DNA of 64,000 nucleotides from Agelas oroides (taxonomy: Eukaryota > Porifera > Demospongiae > Agelasida > Agelasidae), in the NCBI GenBank assembly GCA_949130485.1, contig OX422204.1:2328876-2392875 (forward strand). The letters are read 5' to 3'. Below the pieces are notes generated by a model, which made no database searches, had not been told where the DNA came from, and saw nothing but the letters and a program-made list of their open reading frames with translations. Of the stretch, positions 60,725 through 64,000 are shown piece after piece. Every line of letters begins with the position of its first letter. Position 1 is the first letter of the stretch. Made by a program: the position numbers and the translations under genes.

Positions 60725-61505
60725 ACACTAATATATTATTGTATACTATGCAGAGGGTGTGGCTTGCACAAGAATATGTGTAGCCATGCATGCAAAAAGC
60801 TTGTGGAGCAAGATCTAGAATGGATTCATAACAACACACAGCTATAGCATGGGGACAGGATCTGAGTATTATGCCACTGCCATTTTGAAGTTGCTGCATC
60901 AAAGTTTCTCTCAAGATGGGAACCATAATGATGACACAAATGAGAGATACTCAGTCATGAGACTCCTGACTGTCTACTATGGTGAGTGTCTGTGGTCTTC
61001 CCTTGAACTCCAGCACAACCGAGTCCAGTTCCCATCTCCTAGACTGGAAGGTGGCCTGTGTCCTCAAGTGTCCAGAAGCCTTGGAACCAGACACAGGGAT
61101 CAGGATCTGAGGAAGGAAAGAAGGAAGGGGAGTACACCAGACCCATATTTGTCAAATCTCAAAACTGATAAATATATTGACTGGTTGTAACAAGTACTTG
61201 AAATTTGAATTGTTGTGACCATGCTTATGCTCTAGCAAGCAGCTACCCAAACACATTTAATAGTAATGTTTCAGACTTTACCAGTCTTCATCATCCATAC
61301 AAAGGTAATGAAGTTCCAGCTATAATATAGCAATATGATCCTCCAAGGGTACATCGAATATGCTGCAAAGAACACATAATTCAGATGCTTCTTTACCCTA
61401 GTCTCTTGAACTAAGCCATCCCTCATCATCCAGAAAAGATAAGTAAGAGGTGGTCTAGCATGCTGCTTTTTATATGGAACATTCGTGTGAGCCCCTCCCC
61501 CTTAC

Positions 61506-61658
61506 GTACATGTGCACGTTCGGTAGTTACTACATTCTCCGGGTCTCCTAGTTTTAAGGTCTGGAACCGCAGAGGCTCCCCCAGCAGGCTGCAGGCACGC
61601 CGGTTGTCCCTCAGTGCCTTCACTGCATCTCTGTAGTAAGCGCTGTGTGCCAAGTTCC
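61506..61658 (-). CDS. COA1-like exon (partial gene)
   Basis: A single - strand exon of 153 bp with acceptor GTACAG|GG and donor TAC|GTAAGG (phase 1 to phase 1), open in one frame: NLAHSAYYRDAVKALRDNRR, then LLGEPLRFQTLKLGDPENVV. It resembles the part of cytochrome c oxidase assembly factor 1 that follows its membrane helix (vertebrate form SRALYYKLAVEQLQ...ALGPPLNIHYLKL). COA1 is a Tim21-like mitochondrial inner-membrane protein. I could not find the exon with the membrane helix or the C-terminal exon, so it is a partial gene or relic. It is head-to-head with the CARD gene, 140 bp away. Confidence 0.45.
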
Positions 61659-61797
61659 CTGTACGAACAGGAATATGTTAACCCCTGCGTGAGTGTGGTG
61701 CGGTATGCATGGTATGTCACAACAGACTCGTGAATAACTGACAACGCAAACAGCAAAATTTGTTCAAGGCTTTAAGCGTTCAAATTTTGGCGGCAGA

Positions 61798-64000
61798 ATG
61801 GTTAGAAGAAGAGCAGCTAGGAAAGGTCAGTGTTCGATAGTCAGAATCGCAAGACACACCCTTCGGCTTCGTTCTGTACGAAGCTCAAAGGGGTGTGGTT
61901 TGCGAGACTTGCATATAGAGGTTCTATTATTTACATGTGAGGAATGGTTATGGACTAATCATAAATCACACAGGTGCAAGGCATGCAGAACATCTGCCTA
62001 ATGCTGCAGCAGGCCTTTCTGCCAAACAGCAGGAACAAGTCTTGGATGCACGTTATCGAGATATTCAAGATTGCTTGAACCTTGACGAAATATTCCCCCA
62101 TCTCTGTCAGCATCACTTATTGACATCTGCTGAGAAGCAGGAGCTCTTGAATCCAATGTACACATCCAATCACAAGATCCACAAGCTAATAACGTGGATA
62201 CCCCGAAAGGGATGTGATGCTCTACATCGCTTTATCATTTGCCTAAAACATTCTGCAGACGGTACTGGACATTTGGAGCTGGCAGATACGCTTGAGAAGC
62301 AGACAAGAAAAGGACGGCAGTACACAACTAAAAAAGGTATAAGATGCTTGCCTTGTTGCCAAACTGTTGTGCCTTTAGTCAAAGTTGTTGGGATCATGAA
62401 GCAGTGCCAGTTATGTATAGCGCTTTTGAGGTTGTATCCATCTTGTACTGCCATCTTGGTGAACCACATGAACATGTTATGGAGATAGCATCTCAGTTTT
62501 TGGGGTTTGAGGCTAATTGGCAGAGCTCTGCTGTTCTTGCATTCTAGCTGGCACGGCAGTATGTAAAGAAGTAGCTAGCTTCACACTATATTTGGTGCAA
62601 TGCTTTTCATTGCAGGTGTAACTGGGGTAGTCCACTACCCATTCGTAAGGACAGCATTTGTTGTCACTCTGGCATGTATCCTGGGTGTGGTACTGTTGTT
62701 TGGTAAGTCAGACATAGTGTATCAGTTCAACCTCCATCATTCCAAAACACTACCATACCCTTTATCAAACTTTGTTGGTCGCACTGTTGAAATGGAAAAA
62801 CTAGATGATCTTTTGGACATCAATAACCAAGATGTTCGCATAGTCAGCATTGTTGGATCTCCAGGATTCGGAAAGAGTACTCTGGCAATTCAGGTTGGAC
62901 ACAATCTAGTACGGAAAGGATTTATTGTTCACTATGTGAACATGATTGAGGTTTTAGCTGTGGAGGCTTTACCAGAAAAGCTCCTCGATGGCGCAGAAAT
63001 AAAAACTAAAAATGCAACTACTGATCGGCTTCTGAAATGGTCACGAGGTTTGCCATATCCAACAGTGATGATCTTTGATAATTGTGACAATATACTTCAC
63101 AGGCAAAAGAATGAACTACAGGGAATAACAAAAAAGCTACTCCAGTCATCTTCAAAGCTAAAAATTATGATGACCAGTAGGCAAAGAACAATGCAGCTCG
63201 CTAATTTTCGATCATTTCCTTTACGTGAGCTTTCAAGAGAAGCTTCATGTTTCTTACTCCAAAATGTAGTGAAAGATCTTGACTCAATGTTTTGTGAACC
63301 AATGACAAATCTGACAGGCAATGTGCCCCTGGCACTGCTGGTAGTTGGGTCACTTTTGAATCTGCCTGACCCACCCACTCCTGATTCCCTCATTACCGAC
63401 CTCAGGGATCATCTCATGGCAACACTCAGTCCTGAAGACCTTCCAGATGAAGATCGAGTCAATGTTTCCATAGCTTTGTCTTACCAGTACTTGAACCAGC
63501 CGGTACAAAAAGTAGGCAGATACCTTGCAAACTTTCCAGGATCATTTGATAAAAAAGCAGCACGTGAAATTTTACTTACTATTTCTCGCAAAGTGGACTC
63601 TGATAGTTGTGATAAAGTGGATGTACACTTGAATACACTTATGCAGCGATCTCTGCTGGAGTACAATCAACGAACAGATCGATACCAGTTTCACCGTCTT
63701 ATCAGAGAATTTTTTAGAAGTGTTCAGAAGTCTATTGGAAAAAATGGCCTCAAAGAAGCAAGGAGGTTTGCTATTGCCTTCCAGCTGTATTACAGCAAAG
63801 TTTTAGGGTCACTTGCCAACCAATTCTCTCACGATTATGCCGATGCCCTCCACATTCTTGACACCGAAAGACATAACATTGAAAAGCTTCTCCTAAGTTT
63901 CAGCTCTGGTATCACCACCCACACAGTTGCTCTATCTACAGTATTGGCAGTAAATTCCGCACTTGGTAAAAGATTACTGCATTGCCGATTTAGTGCAGAA
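61798..64000 (+). CDS. CARD - transmembrane - NB-ARC protein (5' part; runs off window)
   Basis: Exons 61798-61825, 61974-62336 and 62616 to the window edge, phases 1 and 1, about 592 codons so far. A short basic start (MVRRRAARKG) leads into a CARD at ~20-115 (LDARYRDIQDCLNLDEIFPH, LLTSAEKQELL, WIPRKGCDALHRFI, GHLELADTLEK). Exon 3 begins with a hydrophobic helix at ~142-160 (TAFVVTLACILGVVLLFG). The NB-ARC follows: FVGR at its entry, P-loop GSPGFGKST (~211), Walker B VMIFDN (~281), sensor-type MMTSRQR, GLPL-like GNVPLALL (~366) and FHRLIREFF (~487). Known relatives (APAF1, CED-4, NLRs) are cytosolic apoptosome/inflammasome-like ATPases and normally lack a membrane helix. TPR, WD40 or other sensor repeats probably follow beyond 64000. 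A signalling role in immunity or cell death is inferred. Confidence 0.85.

Overview
The window looks like nuclear DNA of an early-branching animal, most probably a sponge (demosponge). It is eukaryotic because genes are split by GT-AG introns that keep phase across exons. It is metazoan because I can read exon by exon orthologues of ARB2A/FAM172A, death-associated protein (DAP) and UQCRQ, a RALY/hnRNP-C-type RNA-binding protein, and an animal-style CARD plus NB-ARC protein. The sponge assignment is inference, from the CARD/NB-ARC protein and the large beta-helix membrane-protein family; no rRNA or mitochondrial marker is present.

Layout. (1) 1-29.5 kb is one large + strand gene, ARB2A, in ten exons (1085-29503). 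Its 21.3-kb intron 4 (2344-23677) houses four tandem, antisense, single-exon genes of about 1345 codons each. Each encodes a signal peptide, a beta-helix ectodomain, a Cys-rich module, roughly nine or ten membrane helices and a short tail. The spacers carry arrays of a 45-bp hairpin-forming repeat. Intron 6 houses a second antisense gene (RALY-like, three exons), and intron 8 is largely a 1.28-kb array of a 10-bp unit. (2) 30.1-34.5 kb holds DAP on the - strand (four exons, 106 aa), converging on ARB2A, and UQCRQ on the + strand. They are divergent from a shared 1.6-kb interval with a CRE, an E-box and a TIR element. (3) 34.5-38.5 kb is mostly non-autonomous terminal-inverted-repeat elements and foldback elements, plus a frameshifted DHDDS exon (pseudogene) and some unassigned exon-like ORFs. 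(4) 38.7-42.9 kb holds a promoter (CCAAT boxes and TATA) in front of an 8-aa-repeat ORF, then a five-exon gene with a candidate C2H2/BED-like finger, a coiled coil, a basic/acidic segment and a 15-aa repeat tail. (5) 43-58.6 kb is about 15 kb of abutting, unrelated tandem arrays (units of 31, 55, ~16, ~600, ~400-570, 2, ~140 and 24 bp) with no gene I can support. The very long ORFs there are by-products of stop-free repeats. (6) 58.6-64 kb has exon relics, a stranded CARD-end exon, a COA1-like exon on the - strand, and a 5' partial gene encoding CARD - transmembrane helix - NB-ARC ATPase that runs off the window.

The conserved genes serve nuclear RNA handling (ARB2A, RALY-like), translation/autophagy (DAP) and mitochondria (UQCRQ, COA1-like). 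Three of their 5' regions share a TCACGTGA-type E-box. The fast-evolving material (nested receptor-like cluster, membrane-anchored CARD/NB-ARC protein) is of the kind used for recognition and innate immunity, but that function is inferred from architecture. A foldback family with ends close to TAGCCTCGTTCCCAGGC is scattered over the whole window and appears to have seeded the tandem arrays between the nested genes.
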